Assembly: GCA_964409335.1 (NCBI GenBank) | Contig: CAYPCW010000011.1 | Coordinates: 1 to 51,999 of the forward strand | Source: JABMOW01 sp964409335 | GTDB taxonomy: Bacteria; Fidelibacterota; Marinisomatia; SCGC-AAA003-L08; JACNLC01 | Direction of reading: 5' to 3' | Length of the DNA: 51,999 nucleotides | Notes under the pieces: model-generated | What the model was told of the DNA's origin: nothing | Databases searched by the model: none | Seen by the model: the letters and a program-made list of their open reading frames with translations, nothing else | Shown: positions 18,626-27,625 of the stretch, one piece after another | Layout: every line of letters begins with the position of its first letter | Position numbering within the stretch: position 1 is the stretch's first letter | Translations under genes and position numbers: made by a program

Positions 18626-19984
18626 ATGAGTGATTTTCATATCAAAAAGGGCCATGATCTAAAACTCATCGGCCGCCCTGAAAAGTCTTTTGGGGACCCT
18701 ACGGTTTCGGATGTGTTACAAATATCTCCGATGGAATTTAAAGGTATCATCCCTAAACTTTTGATCAAAGAGGGGGATAAGGTTAAAATTGGTACTCCCC
18801 TCTTCAGGAGTAAACTCTATCCTGACATGGTTTTCTGCTCCCCGGGAGCAGGCACAGTCAGTCAGATCCAATTTGGTGATCGAAGAAAACTACAGGATAT
18901 TCGTATTCAATTAGCGTCTTCTGATGATGCTGAATCTCTCGAGGTTTACACTGCTGATCAAATCAAAATTCTCACCGAACAAAATATAAAAGTTCACTTG
19001 TTAAAAAGCGGCCTGTGGTTTGGGCTTCGGCAGCGACCATTTTCGAATGTTGCGAAACCCGATACTCGTCCCAAATCCATTTTTATCCCAGCCCTTAGTA
19101 CTGCGCCTTTTGCGCCGGATCCCGGGTTTGTTCTGGAGCAAAATTCTGCTGGTTTCCAGACAGGGTTATCCATCCTGAAAAAATTGACATCCGGGCCTGT
19201 GCATCTCGTGATTGGGAAACACACCAAATTACCTGCACTTACGGAGGCAAAAGAGGTGACCGTCCATCGGTTCTCCGGTCCGCACCCTGCGGGGAATGTG
19301 GGGATCCATATTCATCACATTGATCCCATTAAAAACAAGGACGACATCGTCTGGTATATCGATCCTCAGGATGTTGTTGCGATAGGCAGACTTTTCATCC
19401 ATGGATTCCGTCCTGAATATAAGGTGATCACGGTTGGCGGCAGCGGTGTGAAAAATCGTCAATACCTAAAAATCAGACGGGGTGCCCTGGTGCGGGATAT
19501 TCTGAAAACCAACACGTTGAAGGAGGATGTACGAATCATCTCCGGGGACGTGCTGACCGGTGTAAAAACAAACGCAGATCGGGGGATTGGTTACTATCAC
19601 AATCTCCTGACCGTCATCCCGGAGGGAAGAGAACGACGGTTTCTGGGATGGATTTTGCCAGGGCTGAATCGCTATTCATTATCCGGTTCTTTCATGTCCG
19701 GAATCGTGGGAACCCGGGAATCCGTATTAACGACCGCAGTCAATGGCAGTCAGAGAGCGATCATTCCCTTTGGACAGATCGAATCTGTTTTGCCCATGGA
19801 TCTGATGCCCACCTTTTTACTGAAATCGATTCTCTCACGGGACATTGAGGAAATGGAGAAATTAGGGATTTATGAATGTGATCCGGAAGATTTCAGCCTG
19901 TGTTCGTTCTCTGATGTGTCAAAAATGGAAATTTCAGAGATCATTAATGAAGGATTGAAATTAGTTGAAACGGAGGATAGCTGA
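18626..19984 (+). CDS. nqrA: Na+-translocating NADH:quinone reductase subunit A
   Basis: 452 residues. The N-terminus (IKKGHDLKLIGRPEKSF, then ISPMEFKGIIPKLLIKEGDKV and GTPLFRSKLYPDMVFCSPGAG) is typical of NqrA, a peripheral cytoplasmic subunit near the quinone site. AGGAAAC lies upstream of the ATG, spaced a little far. It is the first gene of nqrABCDEF-apbE; its TGA overlaps the nqrB ATG by one base. Confidence 0.95.
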   Translation: MSDFHIKKGHDLKLIGRPEKSFGDPTVSDVLQISPMEFKGIIPKLLIKEGDKVKIGTPLFRSKLYPDMVFCSPGAGTVSQIQFGDRRKLQDIRIQLASSDDAESLEVYTADQIKILTEQNIKVHLLKSGLWFGLRQRPFSNVAKPDTRPKSIFIPALSTAPFAPDPGFVLEQNSAGFQTGLSILKKLTSGPVHLVIGKHTKLPALTEAKEVTVHRFSGPHPAGNVGIHIHHIDPIKNKDDIVWYIDPQDVVAIGRLFIHGFRPEYKVITVGGSGVKNRQYLKIRRGALVRDILKTNTLKEDVRIISGDVLTGVKTNADRGIGYYHNLLTVIPEGRERRFLGWILPGLNRYSLSGSFMSGIVGTRESVLTTAVNGSQRAIIPFGQIESVLPMDLMPTFLLKSILSRDIEEMEKLGIYECDPEDFSLCSFSDVSKMEISEIINEGLKLVETEDS

Positions 19985-21135
19985 TGAAAATATTGAGAAA
20001 ATTCCTGGATTCAATGCATCCCAAATTTAAAAACGGAACCAAACTTGAGAAATTCTATCCTTTATTTGAAATGGCAGATACGTTTCTCTATACTCCGGAT
20101 GACGTCACGACAACGGGACCCCATGTTCGCGATGCTGTCGATTTAAAGCGAGCGATGATCATCGTGGTTCTGGCGCTTCTTCCGTCATTCTTTTTTGGAC
20201 TCTTCAATATTGGTTATCAGGAAGACGCACACAGAACGATCATTCAAAATTTCCTGGTTGGATTAAAAACGACTCTGCCCATTCTCATCGTCGCGTACGC
20301 GGTGGGGGGAGCATGGGAGATGGTTTTCGCGATTGTGAGAAAGCATGAGATCAATGAAGGTTTTCTGGTTACAGGTTTTTTAATTCCGCTGATTGTTCCT
20401 CCAACCATGCCATTGTGGATGGTGGCGGTTGCAACGAGCTTCGGCGTTGTGATCGGGAAGGAGATTTTTGGCGGAACGGGATTCAATATTTTCAATCCGG
20501 CGCTGGTCACCCGGGCATTCCTCTTTTTTGCCTACCCGGGCGCGATATCCGGGGATCAGGTGTGGACGGTTGTAGATGGCATATCGAAAGCCACCCCGTT
20601 GGCGGTTGCTGCTTCAGGAATAAATGCTCATGCTGTGGATTTGCTGGCGTCCAAAGGGTACAACTGGTGGGATTTGTTTTATGGATTTATCCCGGGATCA
20701 ATTGGCGAGACGTCAACATTGGCAATCTTCATTGGTGCCGCTATATTGTTGAGCACTAGAATTGCAAACTGGCGAATCATGGCAGGTGTTACGGTGGGGA
20801 TGATTATCTTTGCCGCCGGGATGAACCTGCTTTCACCGGCAAGCACCAATCCAATGCTGTCCCTCCCGCCGCATTACCATCTGGTGATGGGGGGCTTCGC
20901 TTTCGGGATGGTGTTTATGGCTACCGACCCGGTATCTGCAGCCCAGTCCAATTCCGGTCGATGGATATACGGAATTCTGATCGGAGGTCTGGCGGTGCTG
21001 ATCCGGTCTGTCAATCCGGCATTCCCGGAAGGGATGATGCTGGCCATATTACTGGGGAATGCATTTTCTCCGATGATTGATTACCTTGTCCTCCGAAGGC
21101 ATATTAGAAGGAGACAACAGCGATATGCGAAGTAA
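19984..21135 (+). CDS. nqrB: Na+-translocating NADH:quinone reductase subunit B
   Basis: 383 residues with about ten membrane helices. NqrB carries a covalently bound FMN and riboflavin and forms the Na+ path with NqrD and NqrE. The flavinylation-type motif D-G-I-S-K-A-T-P-L places the FMN acceptor at Thr204; the usual form is D-x-x-S-G-A-T, so the Lys in place of Gly is a small variation. GKEIFGGTGFNIFNPALVTR and MGGFAFGMVFMATDPVSAAQ are further family motifs. ApbE, encoded downstream, should attach the FMN. Confidence 0.95.
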   Translation: MKILRKFLDSMHPKFKNGTKLEKFYPLFEMADTFLYTPDDVTTTGPHVRDAVDLKRAMIIVVLALLPSFFFGLFNIGYQEDAHRTIIQNFLVGLKTTLPILIVAYAVGGAWEMVFAIVRKHEINEGFLVTGFLIPLIVPPTMPLWMVAVATSFGVVIGKEIFGGTGFNIFNPALVTRAFLFFAYPGAISGDQVWTVVDGISKATPLAVAASGINAHAVDLLASKGYNWWDLFYGFIPGSIGETSTLAIFIGAAILLSTRIANWRIMAGVTVGMIIFAAGMNLLSPASTNPMLSLPPHYHLVMGGFAFGMVFMATDPVSAAQSNSGRWIYGILIGGLAVLIRSVNPAFPEGMMLAILLGNAFSPMIDYLVLRRHIRRRQQRYAK

Positions 21136-21781
21136 TGCTTATACTTACAAATTTATAATTATCGTTACCGGAATTGCCGCATTCCTGCTTGCTCTGGCTT
21201 CCACAGGGTTAAAAGACCTGCAGGATTTCAATAAACAGTTGGATACCCGAAAGAATATTCTAAAATCAGTTGGTGAATTTGATAGTAAAATGAGTGCCGC
21301 ATCCGTTGAAGATGCTTTTAATCAGTTGATTACTGAAAAATATGTTAACGAAGCGGGAAACCTCGCAGAAACTGAAAATAATTTCAAGGTTTTTGTGTAT
21401 CGCAAGAACGGAAAAATCCGGGGATACGTTCTCCCCGTCTCCGGTAAAGGCTTATGGTCAACAATCAAAGGATTTTTCGCAGTCGGACCGGATAAAAACA
21501 CGGTGCTGGGAATCACGTTTTACGAGCATGGTGAAACTCCGGGTTTGGGTGGCGAAATTGAAAAAGACTGGTTTACCGTCCAGTTCCCGGGAAAAAAAAT
21601 ATTCGACTCAAATCACACCCTGAGGTCGATAACCATTGCCAAGGGAAAATCCACGACAACCGGTGATTACCACGTGGATGGTATCAGTGGTGCAACACTG
21701 ACCACCAAAGGCGTCAACGACTTTTTATTACGGAATCTAAAGAAATATGAAAAATTTCTTAGTCAAGACATTCACAGTTAA
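21125..21781 (+). CDS. nqrC: Na+-translocating NADH:quinone reductase subunit C
   Basis: 218 residues from the ATG at 21125, which has AGAAGGAG upstream and overlaps nqrB by 11 bases. The frame is open earlier, but those codons lie within nqrB. One N-terminal membrane helix is followed by an FMN-binding domain outside the cytoplasm. The flavinylation motif DGISGATLT is perfect, with Thr191 as the FMN acceptor. GETPGLGGEIEKDWF is another family motif. Confidence 0.95.
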   Translation: MRSNAYTYKFIIIVTGIAAFLLALASTGLKDLQDFNKQLDTRKNILKSVGEFDSKMSAASVEDAFNQLITEKYVNEAGNLAETENNFKVFVYRKNGKIRGYVLPVSGKGLWSTIKGFFAVGPDKNTVLGITFYEHGETPGLGGEIEKDWFTVQFPGKKIFDSNHTLRSITIAKGKSTTTGDYHVDGISGATLTTKGVNDFLLRNLKKYEKFLSQDIHS

Positions 21782-21792
21782 GGAGAGCGGAC

Positions 21793-22410
21793 ATGGCAAA
21801 TAAAAAATTACCGATTTTTGCGGATCCTCTGAGCCAGAATAATCCTATTACCAAACAAATATTGGGAATATGTTCTGCGCTTGCCGTAACGGTAAAACTG
21901 GATACGGCGCTGGTCATGGCGATCTCACTGACTGCTGTTCTTGTAGCGTCCAATATGATCATCTCCGCCCTGCGGAACCTCATTCCTGCAAAAATAAGAA
22001 TTATCGTCATGTTAACGGTAATCGCCTCTCTAGTTATCCTTGCAGATCAGGTGTTGAAAGCCTTTCTGTATGATATCAGCAAACAGCTTTCGGTCTTCGT
22101 GGGGTTGATTATTACCAACTGTATTGTCATGGGGCGGGCAGAAGCCTTTGCGATGCAAAATGATGTCGGGTCCTCAGCCCTTGACGGATTAGGGAACGGA
22201 TTCGGTTACGGTATCATTTTAATTCTGGTTGCGACGTTCAGAGAGATTCTGGGCAGCGGATCGTTTTTGGGGATGAGAGTCGTCCCACAGTTTATATATG
22301 ACATTGGTTATGTGAATAATGGTCTCATGTTATTGGCGCCCGGGGCATTCATCGTGTTGGGGTTGATCATCTGGGTCCAGCGGGCCATTATCGGTTATAA
22401 GGAGGACTGA
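21793..22410 (+). CDS. nqrD: Na+-translocating NADH:quinone reductase subunit D
   Basis: 205 residues with six membrane helices. FADPLSQNNPITKQILGICS is typical of NqrD, and VGLIITNCIVMGRAEAFAMQ carries one of the two conserved Cys residues that, with NqrE, hold the intramembrane iron-sulfur cluster. It is packed between nqrC and nqrE in an operon with strong ribosome binding sites. Confidence 0.95.
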   Translation: MANKKLPIFADPLSQNNPITKQILGICSALAVTVKLDTALVMAISLTAVLVASNMIISALRNLIPAKIRIIVMLTVIASLVILADQVLKAFLYDISKQLSVFVGLIITNCIVMGRAEAFAMQNDVGSSALDGLGNGFGYGIILILVATFREILGSGSFLGMRVVPQFIYDIGYVNNGLMLLAPGAFIVLGLIIWVQRAIIGYKED

Positions 22411-22412
22411 TC

Positions 22413-23039
22413 ATGGAAGTTTTATCGCATTATCTGAGTCTCGCAGCTCAATCCATTTTTGTACAGAACATACTATTGTCCAGCTTTCTGGGTATGTGCT
22501 CCTTTCTGGCAATTTCAAAAAAAGTGGAAACCTCTTTCGGATTGGGATTAGCGGTCATTTTTGTCAACGGGATCACGGTTCCCCTGAACTGGCTGATCCG
22601 GGAATACCTGCTGTCTCCCGGAGCGCTTTCATGGACAGGGATCAGTCCATTGTCAACCATTGATCTTAGTTTTCTCACATTCATTACCTTCATCGCAACG
22701 ATTGCGGCAATGGTGCAATTAGTCGAAATGATATTGGATAAATTCAGTCCGGTCTTATATCAGGCGTTGGGAATCTTTCTGCCGTTAATTGCCGTGAATT
22801 GCGCCATCCTTGGTTCATCCTTGTTCATGGTTGAGCGAAGTTACAATTTTCCTGAATCTATCGTTTATGGGATCAGCGCCGGATTCGGTTTTTTCCTCGC
22901 CATTACGACCATGGCGACAATCCGCTTCAAGTTGAAATATTCAAACGTTCCAGCGGGATTGAAGGGGTTAGGGATTGCAATGATCCTGACAGGGTTAATA
23001 TCGATGGCTTATATGTCCTTTTCCGGAATTAATTTATAA
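22413..23039 (+). CDS. nqrE: Na+-translocating NADH:quinone reductase subunit E
   Basis: 208 residues with six membrane helices, homologous to NqrD in inverted orientation. FVQNILLSSFLGMCSFLAIS holds the first conserved Cys and FLPLIAVNCAILGSSLFMVE the second. These bind the cluster that relays electrons across the membrane. ATAAGGAGGAC precedes the ATG, and the gene begins two bases after the nqrD stop. Confidence 0.95.
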   Translation: MEVLSHYLSLAAQSIFVQNILLSSFLGMCSFLAISKKVETSFGLGLAVIFVNGITVPLNWLIREYLLSPGALSWTGISPLSTIDLSFLTFITFIATIAAMVQLVEMILDKFSPVLYQALGIFLPLIAVNCAILGSSLFMVERSYNFPESIVYGISAGFGFFLAITTMATIRFKLKYSNVPAGLKGLGIAMILTGLISMAYMSFSGINL

Positions 23040-23049
23040 GAGAGTGTCA

Positions 23050-24270
23050 ATGGTTGTTATCACAAGTATGATCGTATTTATCGCCATAATTATCTTATTA
23101 GTGGCGGTTCTCAATGAGGCCGAGAAACACTTGCTTCCGCAGGGTGAAGTAAAAATCCTGATCAATGGAGACGAGGAAAAGTCCCCGACGGTAAAACCGG
23201 GGAGTACCCTTTTATCTGCGATGGCTTCGAACAAAATATTTCTCCCCTCTGCCTGTGGAGGCGGTGGGACCTGTGGAATGTGTACCTGTCAGATTTTTTC
23301 AGGTGGCGGACAGATACTACCCACAGAGTTGAATCATATCTCCCGCAGCAAGGCAAAGGATCACTGGAGACTCGCCTGTCAGGTAAAAGTTCGGGAGGCG
23401 ATGGAAGTCAAGGTCCCAGATGAAATATTCAATATCCAAAAATGGGAATGCACTGTTCGGTCGAACATCAATGTTGCCACTTTTATCAAGGAACTCATTT
23501 TGGGATTACCCGAGGGCGAAGACCTGAAATTTAAGGCCGGAGGATATATTCAGATTGATATTCCTGAATATGATATCGATTATAAGACAATTGATGTGGA
23601 AGATGAGTACCGTCACGACTGGGAGAAATATCATTTGTTTGATCTCCATCATAAAAACGAAGAACCCATTTTCAGGGCATATTCTATGGCAAATCACCCT
23701 GCAGAGGGCAATATTGTAATGTTAAACGTCCGGATTGCCACACCGCCGCCAAAACTCTGGAATGATGTACCACCCGGAATATCTTCCACCTACATTTTCA
23801 ATTTAAAACCGGGTGATAAAGTCATTATTTCAGGACCTTACGGTGAGTTTTTTCTGAAGGAGAATCAGCGTGAAATCGTTTTTGTCGGCGGGGGTGCCGG
23901 GATGGCGCCAATGCGGTCACACATATTCCATTTGTTCAAAACTGAAAAAACCCGTCGAAAAGTGTCCTTTTGGTATGGCGCCAGATCTATGCGGGAGATG
24001 TTTTATCATGAAGAATTTTTAGAGATCGCCAAAGAATTTCCCAATTTCACTTACAATGTCGCCCTATCAGAACCCCTTCCAGAAGATCATTGGACAGGTC
24101 CGACCGGCTTCATCCATCAGGTACTTTATGATAATTACTTAAAAGATCACGAGGATCCCACAGAAATTGAGTATTACATGTGTGGTCCGCCGATGATGGT
24201 CGAAGCTGCTGAGAATATGATTTATAACCATGGTGTGGATCCTGAAAACATTATGTACGATAAATTTTAA
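23050..24270 (+). CDS. nqrF: Na+-translocating NADH:quinone reductase subunit F (NADH-oxidising)
   Basis: 406 residues from the ATG at 23050; a GTG two codons earlier is also possible. One N-terminal membrane helix is followed by a 2Fe-2S ferredoxin domain with cysteines in SACGGGGTCGMCTCQI and the fourth in WRLACQVKV. An FAD domain (FRAYSMANHPAEGN) and an NADH domain (VFVGGGAGMAPMRSHIFHL) complete it. NqrF takes hydride from NADH, so this gene supplies the NADH entry that the neighbouring complex I lacks. Confidence 0.96.
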   Translation: MVVITSMIVFIAIIILLVAVLNEAEKHLLPQGEVKILINGDEEKSPTVKPGSTLLSAMASNKIFLPSACGGGGTCGMCTCQIFSGGGQILPTELNHISRSKAKDHWRLACQVKVREAMEVKVPDEIFNIQKWECTVRSNINVATFIKELILGLPEGEDLKFKAGGYIQIDIPEYDIDYKTIDVEDEYRHDWEKYHLFDLHHKNEEPIFRAYSMANHPAEGNIVMLNVRIATPPPKLWNDVPPGISSTYIFNLKPGDKVIISGPYGEFFLKENQREIVFVGGGAGMAPMRSHIFHLFKTEKTRRKVSFWYGARSMREMFYHEEFLEIAKEFPNFTYNVALSEPLPEDHWTGPTGFIHQVLYDNYLKDHEDPTEIEYYMCGPPMMVEAAENMIYNHGVDPENIMYDKF

Positions 24271-24279
24271 TTATTATTC

Positions 24280-25323
24280 ATGATGAATTTGCTTTTTCAA
24301 AGGAAAGTTCGGTGTCAGCCGGGCTTTCTTTTTTTTCTGATGATATTTTTTTCCTGTTCTAATGGCACAAAAGAAATATCATTTACCGGCACCACTATGG
24401 GGACCGTCTATACGATTAAAATCCGGGTTGAAGGAGCTCATACAATTTCCGCAGATGGTATCAAAACAAAAGTTGATGATGCTCTTTCAGATCTGAATCA
24501 ACAAGTATCCACTTATATCCCAACCAGTGAAATATCGGCATTTAACCGCCTGCCAGCAGGGCAATGGTACACCATCTCTGATGATTTTCACATAATCGTC
24601 CAGCAGGCGCTGAAAGTATATGCCGTCTCCGGCGGTGCATTTGATATCACAGTCCATCCTCTCGTCCGGTTATGGGGATTTGGAAATGACGGGAGCAGAT
24701 GGGAACCCCCGACGGAGCCTGATATCCGTCTGGCAATGGCAGCACTGGGGAGTCAGCATATCAAATTGTCTGGTAAGAAAATCCAAAAGGACATTGATGG
24801 TCTGGAAATTGATCTAAGCGCCATTGCAAAGGGGTATGGCGTCGATATGATCAGTCGGCTGTTAAAGCATTTGGGATATAAAAATTTCATGATAGAAATA
24901 GGGGGAGAAGTCCGATGTAATACGGAGAACACCGATTCATCGTGGAAAATCGGAATCGAGATTCCAACGGATACGCCTGCTAATGACCAGGGATTTGCGG
25001 GTATCGTCCGTCTGGGGAGTGAATCGATGGCAACTTCGGGTAATTACGCAAACTATTTTATCTATGAGGGAAAGCGCTACTCGCATACGATGAACCCCAA
25101 AACCGGGAGGCCAGTGGATCACCGGCTTGCAAGCACGACGGTCATCACTTCCATATGCATGATGGCAGATGCGCTGGCAACAGCCGTTATGGTATTAGGA
25201 GTGGATGAAGGATTGAAATTGGTTGAATCGTTGGATGAAGTGGAATGTTTTCTAATCGAAGTGAATGACGATGGGAGTACCACTTCCTTTTCCAGCAGCG
25301 GATTCTCAAAGTTTATGGAATGA
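24280..25323 (+). CDS. apbE: FAD:protein FMN transferase (ApbE), predicted lipoprotein
   Basis: 347 residues. A hydrophobic leader ends in a Cys (IFFSCSNG), a plausible but not textbook lipobox. ApbE motifs are SFTGTTMGTVYTIKI, GAFDITVHPLVRLWGFG, LSAIAKGYGVDMI, SESMATSGNYANYF and SHTMNPKTGRPVDH. It moves FMN from FAD onto a Thr of the D-x-x-S-G-A-T motif; both NqrB and NqrC encoded upstream have such sites. It follows nqrF by nine bases and is therefore the maturation factor of this NQR. Confidence 0.95.
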   Translation: MMNLLFQRKVRCQPGFLFFLMIFFSCSNGTKEISFTGTTMGTVYTIKIRVEGAHTISADGIKTKVDDALSDLNQQVSTYIPTSEISAFNRLPAGQWYTISDDFHIIVQQALKVYAVSGGAFDITVHPLVRLWGFGNDGSRWEPPTEPDIRLAMAALGSQHIKLSGKKIQKDIDGLEIDLSAIAKGYGVDMISRLLKHLGYKNFMIEIGGEVRCNTENTDSSWKIGIEIPTDTPANDQGFAGIVRLGSESMATSGNYANYFIYEGKRYSHTMNPKTGRPVDHRLASTTVITSICMMADALATAVMVLGVDEGLKLVESLDEVECFLIEVNDDGSTTSFSSSGFSKFME

Positions 25324-25516
25324 TCGTTTTATTTTCACATTCGCCTGAGCGGGACCCTGAACATGTACAATTCCCACCAGTCCCTCCGCAGAAGTTTTTG
25401 AGTTCATGTTTTGAATACAAGCTGCCGATTGTCAGAACAATCGCGATAAAGATAGAAAGCAGTACGGATAAAATGAGAGTTGCCATACTCATTAATTTAC
25501 CAGTATGCCGTACCAT
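25313..25516 (-). CDS. nqrM: small membrane protein resembling NqrM (NQR maturation, DUF539)
   Basis: 67 residues, or 59 if translation starts at the second Met (25492). One membrane helix (ATLILSVLLSIFIAIVLTIG) is followed by a short Cys-rich tail: LKNFCGGTGGNCTC and GEC. A helix, then 'K...CGG', then a C-x-C pair and a last Cys is the layout of NqrM, which helps place iron in the NqrD/NqrE Cys cluster. It lies on the opposite strand to the nqr operon, and its 3' end overlaps apbE by 11 bases. The call rests on this pattern and the location, not on a full-length match. No clear ribosome binding site is visible for either start. Confidence 0.7.
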   Translation of the reverse strand: MVRHTGKLMSMATLILSVLLSIFIAIVLTIGSLYSKHELKNFCGGTGGNCTCSGSRSGECENKTIIP

Positions 25517-25557
25517 TTCACATCGGGAAAATCATTGTTAAAAGAGGAAAATCAAGT

Positions 25558-27084
25558 ATGAATTTTGGGAAGGTTGTAACCGCTTTCATCTCTGTTTTGT
25601 GTCTGGTAAATTTTGCGTTTTCAGAACCCCCACAGGAGGAAAATTATCATCCCGCAGTTCAACATGTAATGGAGCTGCATTCAGGTCCCCAAGAAGGTAT
25701 TGTGGCACAGACGGATCGTCACGCTCCCCATTTAGACGGAAGCAGAGTCTCGGCCTGGTGGGTTATTCCATTCATGGGGATTTTATTGTCCATTGCGATC
25801 TTTCCGCTGGTGATGCCTTCATTCTGGCACCATCATTACGGGAAAATCTCACTCTTTTGGGGGAGTTCGTTCATTATTCTGTTTGGGATGTACTATGGCT
25901 TTGAGATGGCAGAATTTTATCTGTTGGAAGTGTATCTCAGCGAATTTATCCCCTTTATTGTTTTATTGTTATCTCTGTTTACGGTGGCGGGAGGAGTCCG
26001 GCTCACAGGTTCGTTACGGGGGAGTCCGGTTGTGAATACCCTGTTGCTATTGATTGGTACAATTTTGGCCTCCTGGATGGGGACAACCGGCGCTGCAATG
26101 TTGCTGATCAGACCGACGATCAGAGCGAATGCATGGCGTCATTATAAAGTACACATTATTGTGTTTTTCATATTTTTAGTTGCAAATATCGGAGGATCAC
26201 TTACTCCGTTGGGTGATCCCCCTTTATTTCTCGGATTTTTGAAGGGCGTCAGTTTTTTTTGGACGACGAAACATATGTTTATGCCTATGATAACAATATC
26301 ATCAATGCTATTGTTCATTTTTTTCATCATCGATACCATCCTATATAAAAAGGAAAAACGGGTTCCGGATGATGGCACCAAATCTCCTCTTCAACTCGAA
26401 GGAAAGGTTAATCTGTTATTGCTCCCTCTAATAGTCGGAGCCGTATTAATCAGCGGAATATGGCACCCCGATACCACCAATCCGAACGACTGGGCGATTT
26501 CTGCATGGGGAACCTGCCTGATGACAAAAGGCGTTTTGGTACAGGTCATTTTATTATTACTGATTGCGGTTATCTCCTGGAAGATCACACCTATGACCGT
26601 CCGGAGCGGCAACGGTTTTACCTGGGAACCGATTCGTGAAGTCGCCAAATTATTTGCAACCATCTTTATAACCATGGTACCCCCTATAGCAATACTGAGA
26701 GCAGGGAACGAGGGAGCGTTAAAATTTGTAATCGGCATTGTCCGCAACCCGGATACCGGTGAATTTGTGAACAGGATGTTTTTTTGGGCGACAGGTATAT
26801 TATCCAGTTTTCTTGATAATGCACCCACGTATGTGGTATTTTTCAATACTGCCGGTGGAAACGCCCAGGAATTGATGACCACATTTTCCGGCACACTCCT
26901 GGCCATATCCGCGGGCGCGGTTTTTATGGGAGCAAATACTTATATTGGTAATGCACCGAATTTTATGGTAAAATCTATTGCAGAAGAGAATCACATCAAA
27001 ATGCCAAGTTTTTTTGGATATATGGTTTGGTCGGTAGGGATACTCGCCCCCTTGTTTTATATAGTCAGTCTTATTTATTTTTAA
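25558..27084 (+). CDS. nhaD: Na+/H+ antiporter, NhaD family
   Basis: 508 residues from the ATG at 25558, chosen because AAAGAGGAAAA precedes it and a signal-like segment follows; the frame is open back to 25480. It has about 12 membrane helices. Motifs of the NhaD/CitMHS-like family are ASWMGTTGAAMLLIRP, GGSLTPLGDPPLFLGFL, SFLDNAPTYVVFFNTAGG and MGANTYIGNAPNFMVKSI. The role would be to exchange Na+ for H+ across the inner membrane. Next to NQR it would link the sodium and proton gradients. Gene order with nqr is my evidence for this partnership. Confidence 0.9.
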   Translation: MNFGKVVTAFISVLCLVNFAFSEPPQEENYHPAVQHVMELHSGPQEGIVAQTDRHAPHLDGSRVSAWWVIPFMGILLSIAIFPLVMPSFWHHHYGKISLFWGSSFIILFGMYYGFEMAEFYLLEVYLSEFIPFIVLLLSLFTVAGGVRLTGSLRGSPVVNTLLLLIGTILASWMGTTGAAMLLIRPTIRANAWRHYKVHIIVFFIFLVANIGGSLTPLGDPPLFLGFLKGVSFFWTTKHMFMPMITISSMLLFIFFIIDTILYKKEKRVPDDGTKSPLQLEGKVNLLLLPLIVGAVLISGIWHPDTTNPNDWAISAWGTCLMTKGVLVQVILLLLIAVISWKITPMTVRSGNGFTWEPIREVAKLFATIFITMVPPIAILRAGNEGALKFVIGIVRNPDTGEFVNRMFFWATGILSSFLDNAPTYVVFFNTAGGNAQELMTTFSGTLLAISAGAVFMGANTYIGNAPNFMVKSIAEENHIKMPSFFGYMVWSVGILAPLFYIVSLIYF

Positions 27085-27105
27085 TCAGACAAAAGGAGAA
27101 TCAAT

Positions 27106-27552
27106 ATGTTTCATCATATTTTAATTGCAACGGATATGAGTCCACGGGCTATTTCTGCCACAATGAAGGGTATCCAGATCGCCCACCAATTTAATTCAAC
27201 GGTCACCCTGTTAAACGTACATGAAGAATTTATGTCTGACACTGAAATGCAGATGTTAAGGGTCAGCGTAGCTGTGATGAAAGAGGAATTTCTAAAAACT
27301 GCGGAATCAGCCCGGCAGGAAATGAAAAAGATCATACGCGAATTACACGCCGATAATATTGAGGTTGATTTTTTAATCAGGGAAGGCAAAGCTTCAAAAA
27401 CAATTTGCGAGGTTGCATCTGAACTGAAGGTCGACCTTATCGTCATCGGTACAAATGGCAGGGATAATATTCATGATTTTATTCTGGGAACAACTTCAGA
27501 ATATGTGGTACGGCATTCCAAATGTCCGGTTCTGGTGATACCCGGTTCATAA
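27106..27552 (+). CDS. universal stress protein (UspA family)
   Basis: 148 residues of one Usp domain. FHHILIATDMSPRA at the N-terminus and the ATP-binding-type motif GTNGRDNIHDFILGTTSEYV (G-x2-G-x9-G-T/S) before CPVLVIP are typical. AAAGGAG precedes the ATG. It follows nhaD by 21 bases and is probably co-transcribed. Members bind ATP or act as stress or energy sensors; the specific role is unknown. Confidence 0.92.
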   Translation: MFHHILIATDMSPRAISATMKGIQIAHQFNSTVTLLNVHEEFMSDTEMQMLRVSVAVMKEEFLKTAESARQEMKKIIRELHADNIEVDFLIREGKASKTICEVASELKVDLIVIGTNGRDNIHDFILGTTSEYVVRHSKCPVLVIPGS

Positions 27553-27580
27553 ATCAAAATGCCCTATCTTTCGGGTAACC

Positions 27581-27625
27581 CTCATTGATTTGTGTCATCA
27601 GAAATGACGTAAATTAATCAATGAG
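27581..27625 (+). promoter_or_regulatory. large hairpin covering the start codon of the next gene
   Basis: CTCATTGATT (27581-27590) pairs perfectly with AATCAATGAG (27616-27625). Inside it GTCAT (27594-27598) pairs with ATGAC (27604-27608) around a five-base loop. The first ATG of the following gene (27621-27623) lies in the right arm. It could end the uspA transcript, though there is no T-run, or control translation initiation. If the true start is the Met at 27639 the start codon would be just outside the stem. Confidence 0.6.
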
